DNA of 26,445 bases, taken from positions 116,737-143,181 of the forward strand of contig CABFPE010000634.1 in NCBI GenBank assembly GCA_900660155.1. Direction: 5' to 3'. The notes beneath the pieces are model-generated. The model did no database searches. It was not told where the DNA came from and saw only the letters and a program-made list of their open reading frames with translations. This DNA comes from Hofstenia miamia (Eukaryota > Xenacoelomorpha > Acoela > Hofsteniidae). This document shows positions 8,100 to 18,244 of this stretch, piece after piece. Position 1 is the stretch's first letter; the number at the start of each line of letters is the position of its first letter. Made by a program: the position numbers and the translations under genes.

Positions 8100-9273
8100 A
8101 AATTATGTATCAATAGCTAAATCATTTGTTTGTTTCAACCATACCGTTGCATACATTCCTTAGATAACATAGCATGTTGGTGAAAGTTAGTGTGGACAAT
8201 CGATGCTAGTATTTTTTCAAAGCAGAAATTCAAACAGTAATATCTAGGGTACATTGGGGTTACGCTGTCATGGGGTTACATGGATAATTTGTAGTAAATG
8301 TCAAATCCTTCAATTTAAAATGCAGATAATGACATCCAAAAACCGTCTGTCGCATTATGATAGTGTTAGCTAACACTGGCATCGGACTTTCTATCTTGTT
8401 TTCTTAAAATTCCTTTACGCATGGTTCGTAGAGGGGCTACAATTCTACAAGCAGAAAAATAAGCCCTCTTAAACAGTGGTTGGTTCAGGCCAAAAGCTGA
8501 TGGAGCAGCTTATTTCTAAAAGCGAATAATTTTTTAATTGGTAAAGAGCATTTCAAAAGTTTCAACAAATCAAATGCCTCAATAGCATTCATTTGGAAAA
8601 TAATGTTTTGGGATAAGCAGTAACGAAGTTACAGTTGGGCCCCAAAAGAACTGTACTGAAAATCAGGTTAAAAATATACACATTTTGTTCATCAACATGA
8701 AATAATGTTTGGGCTATCACAAAAGCAACTCCTGAAAAAACTATGCACTTATTTGAGAAACTACGCTATAAATTAGATACAAGTTTACACTCGTTCTTCA
8801 TAGATAGAAAAAATCACAAAATTTTTTTGATTACTCCCATAAACTTTCAAAAGCAGTGAAAGTACTTCGTTTGAAATGGAACACGTTTACTGTATAACTT
8901 CATGATTATTCGTTGTCAATTTTTAGCTCCTTCTTCAATGCTGATGGAACAGATTTGTCCTTAACTGGACTGGCTCGCATTTGATATGAAACCACATTAG
9001 TGTATAATGGGTTGTGATAAAAAAAGTTAGTGTTCTAAGGCCCTTCCTTGACTGAAAAAGATCATCTGAGCTGAATTAAAGTCTAACAATTCGACTAGCA
9101 AAATTAGTCCACTTGAATGATTAATTGGCCCAAATATATGATTCCTTAAAATATCTGTGACAGATTGATTCACTCCGAATGGAATTCCCCATTTCATAAA
9201 GATACATAAAGATTGTCCCTTGCCCTTTGATTTCTGATATAATTGAGCTCAAGTAAGGGAATTTTTTTAAGAA
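8100..9273. other. Mostly unexplained non-coding stretch
   Basis: No convincing gene. It holds a direct repeat of TGGGGTTAC (8255-8263 and 8271-8279) and a perfect 16-bp palindrome at 8362-8377 (AGTGTTAGCTAACACT). These could mark a decayed DNA transposon, but no transposase frame or paired terminal repeat was found. Confidence 0.4.
8362..8377. repeat. Perfect 16-bp palindrome
   Basis: AGTGTTAGCTAACACT reads the same on both strands. It could be a dimeric protein-binding site or part of a repeat. There is no linked gene to support a function. Confidence 0.7.
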
Positions 9274-9335
9274 TCAAATATTTGCATTAAGAGGGAGATA
9301 ATACTTCACAACCACTACAGTCAGATACATCACAC

Positions 9336-9652
9336 CTTTTATCGGGTACTGGGATTGAATCACAGTAAGAAGTTTATGCAAACCTACTTTAAAACGGTTC
9401 ATGTTCTTCTTGCTCACCTTCCCGCCTTTTTCCAAAGGCAGTTTTTGTACAGTTGCAGCAGCTTTTCCAATTTCCTTGAAATAGACTACATTTATCAATA
9501 GGTTACTTGAATTAAATTTCCAATATATAGTTGTGATTTTGTCTAGCAAAACTTTACTTGCTTCTTTTTCGTTTACATCATTTCTCTTTAAACGTTTTAT
9601 GTATGCCAACACATCACAGTTTGTTGGTAGATCAGATATTGGAAAATCAGCC
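9336..9652 (-). CDS. Exon with an invertebrate LPT..DVL-type domain
   Basis: A minus-strand frame is open from 9657 to the stop at 9276-9274 and has no ATG near its start. A probable acceptor, ATTTGACCCAG|GG, sits at 9653, and a donor-like AAAAG|GTGTG at 9336/9335. The translation starts DFPISDLPTNCDVLAYI, then KEASKVLLDKITTIYWKF, and ends with KLPLEKGGKVSKK...FKVGLHKLL. From memory this matches the layout of a domain seen in many uncharacterised invertebrate proteins: LPT.(R)dVL, K.A...v...I..iw.ka, then KgrKs..q..K...F...L..Lfdi. Function is unknown, and these families are often multicopy and TE-associated. The start and end borders are inferred from splice consensus; a short run after 9336 would otherwise read on to the stop. 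Confidence 0.5.
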
Positions 9653-9719
9653 CTGGGTCAAATGATCGAGCATACATCGAATCTTCTACTCTTCCGGGCA
9701 GAGCTCATATCTCACTGAT

Positions 9720-10388
9720 GACTGATCACATAACATAAAACAGTAAAAATAGTAATGGATAATTTTGTAACAAAATTGAAAAATTATTCAAACATTGAAG
9801 TTAAAATCTACCATGTATCACTTGAATTAAGCGAAAAGCTAAACAAAATTTCCTTCGAACCTCGTCACAAAATGCGAACTAGACTTATTACAACATCTGA
9901 CACACACAGTCTATCACATAAGTGTTGTAACAGTATCACTATACAAGGAACAATAATTCTCTTTGCGAATCTTGTCAATTCTTGCTCTGTACTTGCTATG
10001 ATTCTACTGCCTGGTCTTCTTTGCAAAATACGTGCCCTATTTGATGCCTGTCAGATATATCATTCTTATATTAACTTTATTCTAGCTGTCTAGTACGATC
10101 TTGTTTTATCAGGGTTCAACATAGATTCATTTCTTGCTCTGTGAAGTTAGCTGTTTTTCTCGTTTTTTGTTGAAATTTGAGTAAAAATCAAACACTGCAA
10201 ATTTAGTAATTATGCAGATTATGATGTTTAATATGTACAATTATGATTTGAAGTCAGATTTTTCACTATCAGAGATCGTTATTGACAGCAAAAGTCGAAT
10301 TTGACACGGGACCTTTCTATGACCATACCGCATTTTTGACCAATGGCCGAAAAAATCGGTGAAATCTTACCAAAAACGGTCCAGAATA

Positions 10389-10390
<2 letters not shown>
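9720..10390. other. No supported gene
   Basis: A plus-strand frame at 9755-10093 (112 codons, ATG with G at -3 and G at +4) is open, but by rough expectation one such run could occur by chance in this window. No motif or splice context supports it. The rest is AT-rich and featureless. Confidence 0.4.

Positions 10391-10391
<1 letters not shown>

Positions 10392-10421
<30 letters not shown>
10392..10421. repeat. (TA)n microsatellite
   Basis: Fifteen uninterrupted TA units. Confidence 0.95.
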
Positions 10422-10422
<1 letters not shown>

Positions 10423-10774
10423 TTGTTGTGTTTGGAATTTATCTTAACTAATCAATCTTTGGCATGAGATTACTTTTATTTTGTTAGTGATAAATTCTTT
10501 AATATCGGTTGGGGTTTTGGTTTAGATAGGTTGCTTGGATTAGATTCAAATGCTATTTGAGTGGAAGTTCTAAATCACGACCAAAATATATTTGCATTTT
10601 TCAAAAGCAATTTTTTGAAGAGTTATCAATATATTTTGAAAATGATGTATTAGTTTGTAGTTTATACATATTAGCAAAAATTTTTTTTACTCTTATCTTG
10701 ATGTACCCACATCATGTCTCAAGAGAGAGGCAAGACCAATGTGATTAATTAATCTTTTTAAATTTATGACATAG

Positions 10775-10975
10775 AATGAAATTCCACCAATAAACAAAGA
10801 GGAGAGAAAAACTTCATTGCAATATTATGAAACAGGGAGCAGTTTTGCAAAAAGGAATCTTGTGATTTCCGAACATTCCGCTCTTCAAATATGCAATGTT
10901 AATGATACCATGATTATTTTTATAAATGGGCCACCATCTCGCATATGGAATTCGACAGAGACAGTTTCAAATTGT
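10775..10975 (+). pseudogene. Short frame resembling the tail of a hAT-type transposase
   Basis: A 66-codon frame follows a stop at 10772 and has no ATG at its start. It reads FAKRNLVISEHSALQIC, then NDTMIIFINGPPSRIWNST. The E...L......IIF.NGPP pattern is reminiscent of the end of hAT-family transposases, where a conserved NGPP block follows the dimerisation region. This is recall from a short motif only. No upstream transposase domain or DDE residues are visible, so at best it is a remnant exon or relic. Confidence 0.2.
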
Positions 10976-11377
10976 TTCATTTACTAGAGAAGTGAAATGG
11001 ATAATTTATATGAATTTTGATAATCTTAAAAAAAATTGTTAATTTTTATGTAAAAATTTGCATTGATTTTCATTCTTTAAAACTTTCTGAAAAAATTCAG
11101 AAATTGGTTGAATATTAACATATATTGTGTATTGGTTTTTCAGATGCGAAATAGTTAAAGTTGGTATTAAATGAACGTCTACAAGGTAAACATAGTACAG
11201 AAACATCTCTGTATACATACAAGCAGAAATATGTCAGATCTACATAATTACAATAAAATACATGAACTTATTAATAATGGTATTGACAATAAAAGAATTC
11301 GAATAAAGAATTTTGAAATATTTGTAGACAATCAATAGATTACACAAATATGAATAGATAAATATTTTTTTACTATA

Positions 11378-11784
11378 GGATTTTTCTATGTAAATGTAAT
11401 TTCTGTTCACAAATTTAACAAATTATTCCGTTATGTAGTGTCATACAACATCTCTATTGCATGCATTACTGAAACTCGGCTTACTTCAAATAAAAAATTA
11501 GATTTACCTACATCAAGTTTTGAATTGGCTAATTATTATGGAAGATTAAATTACCAGCATGGTGGTTGCATCATAATGCTTAGATCATTTCTTAGTGATG
11601 CCATTAATGATTATTCCCCCATTATTGATTTTGGATGCCATGCTATACTCTTAGATGAGCACTGCATTTCACTCATTTTCTATTATATTTGCCACCCATT
11701 GGAAGCAAATATAGGGTGAAATATGATGATTTCGAAGAATACCTATTAAGAGTTTATAATGAATTTTTAAGCAATAATATATAA
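11378..11784 (+). pseudogene. LINE endonuclease domain fragment
   Basis: The frame opens FYVNVISVHKFNKLFRYV, equivalent to the first AP-endonuclease motif (N.rSl..Kf..L). It continues with ISIACITETRLT, carrying the catalytic-type Glu, then FELANYYGRLNYQHGGCII, the conserved GG block. It stops at TGA 11717-11719. A shifted frame continues with KYDDFEEYLLRVYNEFLSNN before another stop. The sequence differs clearly from the endonuclease of the LINE starting 160 bp downstream, especially in the HGG region, which recalls a different group (Daphne/Crack-like, by memory). No RT follows, so this is a 3'-truncated fragment. Confidence 0.6.
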
Positions 11785-11942
11785 TCATTTACATAAATTT
11801 TCTCTAAATACATTGAACTTTCACAACCACTTTTTTCATTTCAATATTCGGAAGAATGATTTGATATTGATTATTATATTTCTGGTTGGTATACCTCTAT
11901 AGAAATAATTGTCAATTCCAATTGCTTCAGTAAAACTAGAAA

Positions 11943-12806
11943 ATGGCAATATCACCAAGATATTTTTTTTCGTATACAGTCAACTTATACGATAAATACA
12001 TAAGAAGCATGAAAAATGTAAAACTAAGAAAACATTATTATAATAATAATTATTATTATATTAAACTCAACCCAGAACCAATTCTAGAAGAATCTCAACT
12101 AGAAAATAAATTAAAAAATTACTGTAATATCTATAAATTTGTTTATCTCAGTGTTAGAAGCCTCAATTCAACCAGAAATGATTTTCTAAACTTAATGAAT
12201 AAGATAGGACAAAACGCAATATTCTTAATTACCGAAACTTGGTTACAGCAAAACACTGATCTTAATTTGTTTAATCCTGACCGACATTATTATGACATTT
12301 TCATAAAAAACCGATTAGGTAAAGGTGGCGGGCTCATGATTTTAGCGCCCAAATATTTAAAACCGATACGTAAATTAAAATATGAATTAAAACACGATAT
12401 ATTTGAATCACTCTGGATAGAAATTATATCATTTGAAAATAAATGCCATAAAGAACTGATTAATATCACATAGAATCCCAATAAGAATTATTATATTGAC
12501 TATTTAAAATTTAAGGCAAATGAAATTTCCGAAATAAGTAATCTCTACTATTCTATAAACATATTTGGCGTCTTTAATATAAATTATTGTAATAATCTTG
12601 AAAAAAATCGTTAAAAGAATTTTGTGCAACATACGATTTTCATTGTGTAAATACCGACTGTCCTACAGGACATAACAATTTAATTGATTACTTCCTAACA
12701 AATTTCGACTTAGTTTTTAAATCCTTCATGTTTGAATCATTCAGTGACCATGCTCTTTGCACATATATAAGTAATATAATACTACCAAAGCCAATAAATT
12801 TAAAAT
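11943..12806 (+). pseudogene. LINE AP-endonuclease domain (broken)
   Basis: It starts at ATG 11943 (MAISPRYFF) with about 57 residues before the nuclease core. The core begins FVYLSVRSLNS, where the usual catalytic Asn of N.RSL is Ser. ITETWL keeps the catalytic Glu. After TAG 12471 the same frame continues NPNKNYYIDYL, so the stop probably replaced the Tyr of a 'YNPnK' motif. The metal-binding GDFN block reads GVFNI, losing its Asp. After a frameshift near 12610 the frame resumes with GHNNLIDYF and ends with SFSDHALC, preserving the SDH motif. Two catalytic positions are therefore lost in addition to the frame breaks. Confidence 0.75.
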
Positions 12807-12911
12807 AACTTATGCAAGAGATTATCTAAATTATTCAGACGAAATAATGGAAACACTTTTGAAATTATCATATCGTTCAACTATATATACACATTAAAAT
12901 TTGAATCTTGC

Positions 12912-13454
12912 ATGATTAATTATATTTCAAAAGAAATTTGCAATGCAGTTAATAAAGCGGCACCAATTAAGTACCGCAAAATAAAATTAAAAGCGCGCAA
13001 GTTTGCTTTATCAAATGCCGACGATAGTGACATACATGAACTAGTAAGTATTAAAAGAAAATTGTTTGATCTCGCTCAAACAGAACCAACAACAACTAAT
13101 TGGACTAATTACAAAAAATCAAAGAGGATTATTAAACAATTAAGAAATAAAAAATCTGCCTTAAAACAAAAAAGGTTCTTCAATAAACTAAATAATACAA
13201 ACGAAATTTTGGGAAAAAGTAAAGGAATTTCAACGGATGTTAATGAATTAAGTATTGATAACCAAACTACAACAGAAAAAACAAGAATAATAGACCACTT
13301 AAATACAACATTTAAGGAACTTGGCAACTTTTTTTCCCAATATAAGAGAAAGAAAAATATTAATAAATTCCCAGGCAAAACATACTTTTCTTTTAGACTC
13401 ATAAATGCAAATGAACTAGAAACAATAATAAAAACTTTAGACACAAATAAATGA
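12912..13454 (+). pseudogene. LINE linker between endonuclease and RT
   Basis: An open run of 180 codons (MINYISKEICNAV...) that is very rich in Lys and Asn. It contains the basic stretch KSKRIIKQLRNKKSALKQKR, common in the spacer between endonuclease and RT in these elements. It ends ANELETIIKTLDTNK, just where the 'v...i..L...Ks.G' block of the RT begins, and is cut by TGA at 13452. Confidence 0.6.
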
Positions 13455-13512
13455 ACGGCATCCTACATCTTCCAATCTTTATTATTAAAGGTCATTTTCA
13501 TATCTTTAGTGA

Positions 13513-13905
13513 CATCTACTATTTGCATTTAACCGATGCATTAGTGATAATGAATTCCCGGATATATTTAAGAAATCGGATATAAGCCCTATATATATAA
13601 AAGGCGACCCTTTAAATGCAGAAAATTATAGGCCCATCTGCATTGGCCATCCCTTTAGTAAACTATTTAAAAAATTATTAAATAATCAAATAAATGCATA
13701 TTTGATATCTGAAAATATTCTTTCAAACAAACAATTTGGTTTTCGTAATGGTTATAGCACTCAAGATGCAATTTTATCAATATCAGAACAAATAAAATCT
13801 AATTTAACCCTAAACAAATGTAGTTGTGTTGCACTCCTTGATTTGAGCAAAGCTTTTAACTCAATGAATTTTGACATATTAAGGGACAAATTAATTATTT
13901 TATAA
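13513..13905 (+). pseudogene. LINE reverse transcriptase, first half
   Basis: The frame contains FNRCISDNEFPDIFKKSD, ISPIYIKGDPLNAENYRPI, GHPFSKLFKKLL, NKQFGFRNGYSTQDAI and ALLDLSKAFNSM. These are RT blocks 0 to A; the block A Asp (LLD) is present, while the usual AFD reads AFN. It ends in TAA at 13903-13905, and the next block continues in another frame. Confidence 0.8.
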
Positions 13906-14374
13906 CTTTGATTACAAATCTGTTAACTTAATAATGACTTTCCTTAAAAATCGACAGCAAAGAATTATACTTAATGGTAAAAAATCAAAATATATTATGA
14001 CGGACAGTGGGGTTCCACAGGGCTCAGTTCTCGGACCTATTCTATTTGCAATCTATGTTAATGACATAACTCAACTTTATCAACATGTGGATGATACCTG
14101 TCTTATAAGTACTGATATAAATGCCTTTAATGCAACTAAAAATCTCCAATATGACATCGAACATTTAACAAAATATTTCTCAAATAATCAATTGAAAGTA
14201 AGTATTGAAAAAACACAATTCATAATATTCTCCCCTAAGACAAACAGAAATCTCACAAAAAACATAGAAATAAATTTTAATAATGTACCAATAAAACAAA
14301 GCGAATCTATTAACTATTTAGGTGTTGAAATTGACAATGATTTAAATTTTACACTGAGCACACGATATACATAG
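13906..14374 (+). pseudogene. LINE reverse transcriptase, second half
   Basis: It continues NFDYKSVNLIMTFLKNRQQ, then SGVPQGSVLGPILFAIYVND (block B), then YQHVDDTCLIST at the catalytic block C, where YADD is usual. Next are LTKYFSNNQLKVSIEKTQF and NYLGVEIDNDLNF. Both Asp of block C survive, but the local spacing before it is short, suggesting a small in-frame deletion. It ends at TAG shortly after the YLG motif. Confidence 0.8.
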
Positions 14375-14960
14375 ACTTACACTACTGTATTTTTTATATA
14401 TTTTTTATTTAGTTTCTAGTTGAATTGTATCTGTTAGCAAATATATTGCTTTGACTCTTATGCTTAACTTACACATCTATCAACTAGCCTTAGTGCAAAA
14501 ATGCTATTTGTAGATGTGAATCAATGCTGTAAATTATGGAAAATGATGGTTTTTCCAACTGATAAATGGTGGTGGTCAGAATTTCCAGCCTACAAGCCAC
14601 ATTTATATTACGCCACATTTGCTCAACCACTTAACCCAGATTTGTCTAGGGGGGTGTTGATCCACATAGATAAAGTGGGTTTTATGCAGATGAAATCTCA
14701 CCATTTGGGTTTTAAGTCTATTTGTGCAGCTAGTACTGTAACTCAATAATTTCATTTGTAATGATGACATATCTATTCGACAAAAGTACATACGTTGTTT
14801 TTTTCTGTTAATTCACTTCAATGGGTGTTAAGAAATATATTAAAGCTTATCTCTTTTATGTGCTCTACAAGTAATATAAAAATTACATGTTCTCTTTAAG
14901 ACCTATAGTTTTAGACCAATCATAATATCGTGAAAATTAGCGCAAATACAAGAACAAATT
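14375..14960. other. Region after the LINE, no supported gene
   Basis: The sequence just after the LINE frame may be its 3' UTR, but no end motif is seen. Overlapping frames at 14501-14749 (plus) and 14603-14791 (minus) are of chance length. One splice-acceptor-like string (GGGTTTTATGCAG) ends at 14690. Confidence 0.4.
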
Positions 14961-14999
14961 TAAAATACATAAAAATTTTCCAAACATCTAAACACATAT

Positions 15000-15361
15000 T
15001 TATTATTTGACTGAGCATGGCAATATACGGTGTTACACCTTTTGGTTATGATAACTTGCGTGATAATTTTGACCACATATTTGCATTTTTCAGTTGCAAT
15101 TACACAAAAACGAACTAATAAGCTTAATTGCATTATACGAAAGTGGATTTCTAAGGCAACCGGTTTACTTTCCATAACTATGTTTATCTGTGGACCAGTA
15201 AATAGTCCTCCTTGAATGTTATCAAGCAGGTAAATAGTTAAATATAATTCAAGCTTGAAATTATGGTTTTTTCCATAATGGCTGATTTTCAATGCTATAA
15301 ATGTCCTCAGTGTCGGATGTTCATGGCAGTCAATCCACCTCAAAGACTTTTTCAACACTAT
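15000..15361 (-). CDS. Probable exon with GxFxGPQI-type motif
   Basis: A minus-strand frame is open for 155 codons (15427-14960), longer than expected by chance. Inside it, TTTTGTTTGTTTTATGCAG ends at 15362: a strong pyrimidine-rich acceptor that puts the exon start at 15361 in phase 0. The exon encodes RWIDCHEHPTLRTFIALKI, then FKLELYLTIYLLDNIQGGLF and TGPQINIVMESK. From memory, 'fvKAL......f.yL........iK.GiFvGPQIr.lm.d' occurs in a family of uncharacterised, often repeated invertebrate proteins, and this exon follows that spacing. Homology after GPQI is weak and no downstream donor is obvious, so the 3' limit at about 15000 is arbitrary. It may be a decayed copy. Confidence 0.4.
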
Positions 15362-15590
15362 CTGCATAAAACAAACAAAATGGACAAGAATTTTTCCTGC
15401 TCTTTTTAAAACTATTAACATTTGCAAAATATTAATATCTACACATACTTCTTAATCATCTTCAGAATACCTGAAATTGGAGAATGTTTCTCTTAATGTA
15501 GAGTAGTTCTATTCTATTAAAGACTGATCACAAAATCTTGAGATCTATCTCCTTGCACAGAACCATCAACAAAGTAATTATTCGAATGGC

Positions 15591-15661
15591 GTGTACTGTT
15601 CCAATGAATTGTTCATCAATTAAGTTTTAACACAAAGTTTCTGCTTCATTGGAATGTACAC
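15591..15661. repeat. Foldback inverted repeat
   Basis: The left arm, GTGTACTGTTCCAATGAA (15591-15608), pairs with TTCATTGGAATGTACAC (15645-15661). It gives 10 bp of perfect stem next to the loop, then a small bulge and 6 more pairs. The loop is 36 nt. It could be a structured RNA or a tiny palindromic repeat. Confidence 0.65.
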
Positions 15662-16501
15662 CAATTTCACCTAAAATCTGCCCATTTTCTTTTACTTAAT
15701 TTTAGCCTCTTTGAGTTTTCATCAAATAAGACTTTGATAAGCAATTTGCTCCCACTGTTGTTTCGATATTTGATTTTTTTGAGCCCGATATTGCACTAGA
15801 ATTTTCTTCCTCAATAAGAATGTCTGCCTTGGGTACAAGAAGATCTTTGGAAAGAAGAACGGTTTCTCGGATATACAGCAAGTCAGTATACCCAAGGAAC
15901 AAACTATCTAAGTCTAAGCCAATCACAAGAAACCAACATGTCAATTAAGGCATCAAGGTATTGCAAGTATTTCTCAGAAGTGCAAAGAATGCATTTTCAA
16001 AAACATGCTATCCGTATACTCAAGTACAATAGTTTAGCACTAAGTACTTGATTGCAACATTTGGAAAGTTACTTAATCACAATGAAAACAGTTATAATAG
16101 TGAAAATGTGCTTACTAAATTGAATCTCCTATTAATAAGTAATTCAAAAGATAATAGAACAGCCAAATTACTTTAGCCTAATATGAAGAAATTAAGCAAT
16201 ACTATATCATTAAAAATTAACATCATTTTCATTTTTAGCTTAAATATTTGATCTTGAATATGAATTTATCTCTTTATAAACACCAGATATATACAAACAA
16301 TAGGGCTATGCATGGAATATTTCAGAAAGGCCTTCCACTGCCATTAAGGTGAGAAATAGTGCCAAAACGAAAAAACGCATTTTTAGCAAAAAATAAATTT
16401 CTTTTTTAGGCCACAATTTTGTGAATTTTCGGGCATTTTGATTGAATCATGTGATTCATTAGCCAAACTAGGCCTTACCTACCACACACAAACGAATAAG
16501 G
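15662..16501. other. Non-coding AT-rich stretch
   Basis: A minus-strand run at 15944-15702 has no ATG and is of chance length. A small inverted repeat, TGAATCA-tg-TGATTCA, lies at 16444-16459. Nothing else is recognised. Confidence 0.45.
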
Positions 16502-16616
16502 TTAGTAATGCATAAGTAGTTATTATATTTTATTTACATAGGCCTCAAATTTTTGCCTCAATATAGTCAAAATATTATGTAACATAAAATATATAATAAC
16601 TACTGTACCTAATGTT
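16502..16616. repeat. Imperfect long inverted repeat (MITE-like foldback)
   Basis: The arm at 16515-16540 opens AGTAGTTATTATAT and ends TTTACATA. It is the near-complement of 16576-16604, which opens TATGTAACATAAAATAT and ends AATAACTACT. About 26 of 29 positions pair, with a small gap, and pairing partly continues outward through TTAG/CTAA. The 35-nt centre contains a direct repeat of GCCTCA. No flanking target duplication could be settled by eye. Confidence 0.6.
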
Positions 16617-18204
16617 CTACTAATTGTGTTCTACTTTAACAGAAAATTTATTGTTATGTAAGTTGATCAATTTTCCAAAAAACGCGAAATATCTGGTTAC
16701 TGGTAGCAAGAAATATTTTGTGCCAAGAATTTTGTATTTTCCCTTCAATTTGTTAGCTAGTGACTTCAAAAAAATGTAGATTATATCCAGTTATCTTAGA
16801 TACAAAACTTTCTTTTTTGTTTCATAACCACATTTAGATATTTCAAATTATACTTCCAAAAAGGTGGCAGCGTTATGAAAAATTTTCCGGTTGCAAATAG
16901 GATACAAAACACTAAGATGCTATATTTTGTAAACATTGATCACAAAGGGATTATAGACTACTTCTGATTTGATAGATAGTTTGATATTATGTTACATTAG
17001 AGGAAATAGAGACATGTGATTTACACATTTCTGCTTCCGGTTCCATACTGGACAGTTTCGTGGTTAAATGTTCATTCTTAGCCTCAGTCCAGTCCCGTAA
17101 AAATTAGCTTCGGTCCTGCTTGTCCTGGTTTCACTATCTATTCCCAAACCCTGTGTTAAGATGAAATATGCCAAATGAATATCTTTTATATATAAAGGTC
17201 AGCAACCGAAAATGGGTAGAGGTCGTGTTGTTTACAGCATTAATTAGAGAAAGCAAGCAATTGGCGTCTAATAGTTTCTTTTGTGCACATGCCTACCATT
17301 TCAATATTTACAACCTGTCAATTTCAAATTGTAGCCAATCAATCTTTTTTGTTATCAATTTTATGTCAATACGACACAGATCATTGGCTCCAGGTACCGG
17401 TCATTTTTTAAAATGACAATCAGTTAAATTCAGAGTATGTATTAAATCATAATATACATCAAACTGTATGAATTTGAACTTCATAAATTCTTATGACATA
17501 AACTGTCTAATTCACCAACTAAAACAAGACTAAGGATAAAGAATTGAACTCACTTTAACAAGAAACTAGGAATTCTATCACTGATATTGATATGTAATCA
17601 AAATTGGATTTCCAAGAATTTTTCTTTTGAGGTCTCCTTCTAAATTGAAAGCCGTCACCAAATCAACAGAAAGCTGTACATTTTGGACTAATCTACTATA
17701 CATTATATTACTCATTATAATGAGTTGTTATTGCATTGCTCTACAATTAATCTCTTCTTAATCTCTAAACGCAGTTTGCTCATTGCATAGCGTAGCACCA
17801 TCCTCTTAATGTCATAGAAAAAAGCTTTACGGAACCACACAATTCTGGTCCCATTCCCTTTCCATACATATACTTTTAGCTCAATACTTAGATTCAATGT
17901 GCTAAGATTGTGCATATATTCATCAAGTTGAATACTATGGAGACGCTGTAGTCATTTTAAAAACATAATTGAATATAATATAGTATAATAGAATACATTT
18001 TAATCGAATTAGCTCGGTTTCGAATTTTACTTCCAACAAAGTGGCGTATCTAGAGGCAAGTTTGCAAAGTAGGTAAGATTGGGACAAATGGGACAGTTGA
18101 ATGCCCATTTAGATCGCCAGATTTGACACTAATAAAATTGGTTTTTAAGGCGTATTTAAATAAACCATATGATACTTTGGAAATCTCCCAAGAAATTGAA
18201 TGTG
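16617..18204. other. Non-coding AT-rich stretch
   Basis: No supported gene. TATATAAAG at about 17190 resembles a TATA box but has no gene downstream. At 18039 a string AAAGTGGCGTATCTAGAGGC resembles the terminus of a hAT-type element. Frames at 17168-17416 and 17715-17915 are of chance length. Confidence 0.45.
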
Positions 18205-18210
18205 ATATAT

Positions 18211-18241
<31 letters not shown>
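18205..18241. repeat. (TA)n microsatellite, interrupted
   Basis: TA units with one AA interruption near 18223. Confidence 0.9.
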
Positions 18242-18244
18242 ATG

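Larger units (their letters stand above)
11943..14374 (+). mobile_element. Decayed LINE spanning endonuclease to RT (Jockey/CR1-like)
   Basis: One element read in at least four frames. The parts in order are: N-terminal extension and endonuclease (11943-12806), a linker (12912-13454), RT fingers and palm (13513-13905), and RT palm to thumb (13904-14374). Matches include ITETWL, RLGKGGGL, FSDHAL, GDPLNAENYRPI, NKQFGFR, ALLDLSKAF, GVPQGSVLGP and NYLGVEID. Breaks include TAG 12471-12473 inside the endonuclease, a frameshift near 12610, disruption at 12800-12910, TGA 13452-13454 and a frameshift near 13904. The C-terminal segment expected after YLG.eiD is missing, so the copy is truncated at its 3' end or rearranged there. 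No poly(A) or microsatellite tail is evident. Confidence 0.85.

Noticed and set aside
9755..10093. 112-codon ATG frame, plus strand
   Set aside because: About one run of this length is expected by chance in the window, and no motif or splice context supports it.
12290..12481. Minus-strand 63-codon frame
   Set aside because: It is a shadow of the LINE endonuclease on the plus strand.
13109..13444. Minus-strand 111-codon frame
   Set aside because: It is a shadow of the LINE linker on the plus strand.
15702..15944. Minus-strand 80-codon frame
   Set aside because: It has no ATG and a chance length, and it does not fit the family suggested for the exon at 15361.
17185..17200. TATATAAAG as a promoter
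   Set aside because: No gene follows, and TATA strings are common in this DNA.
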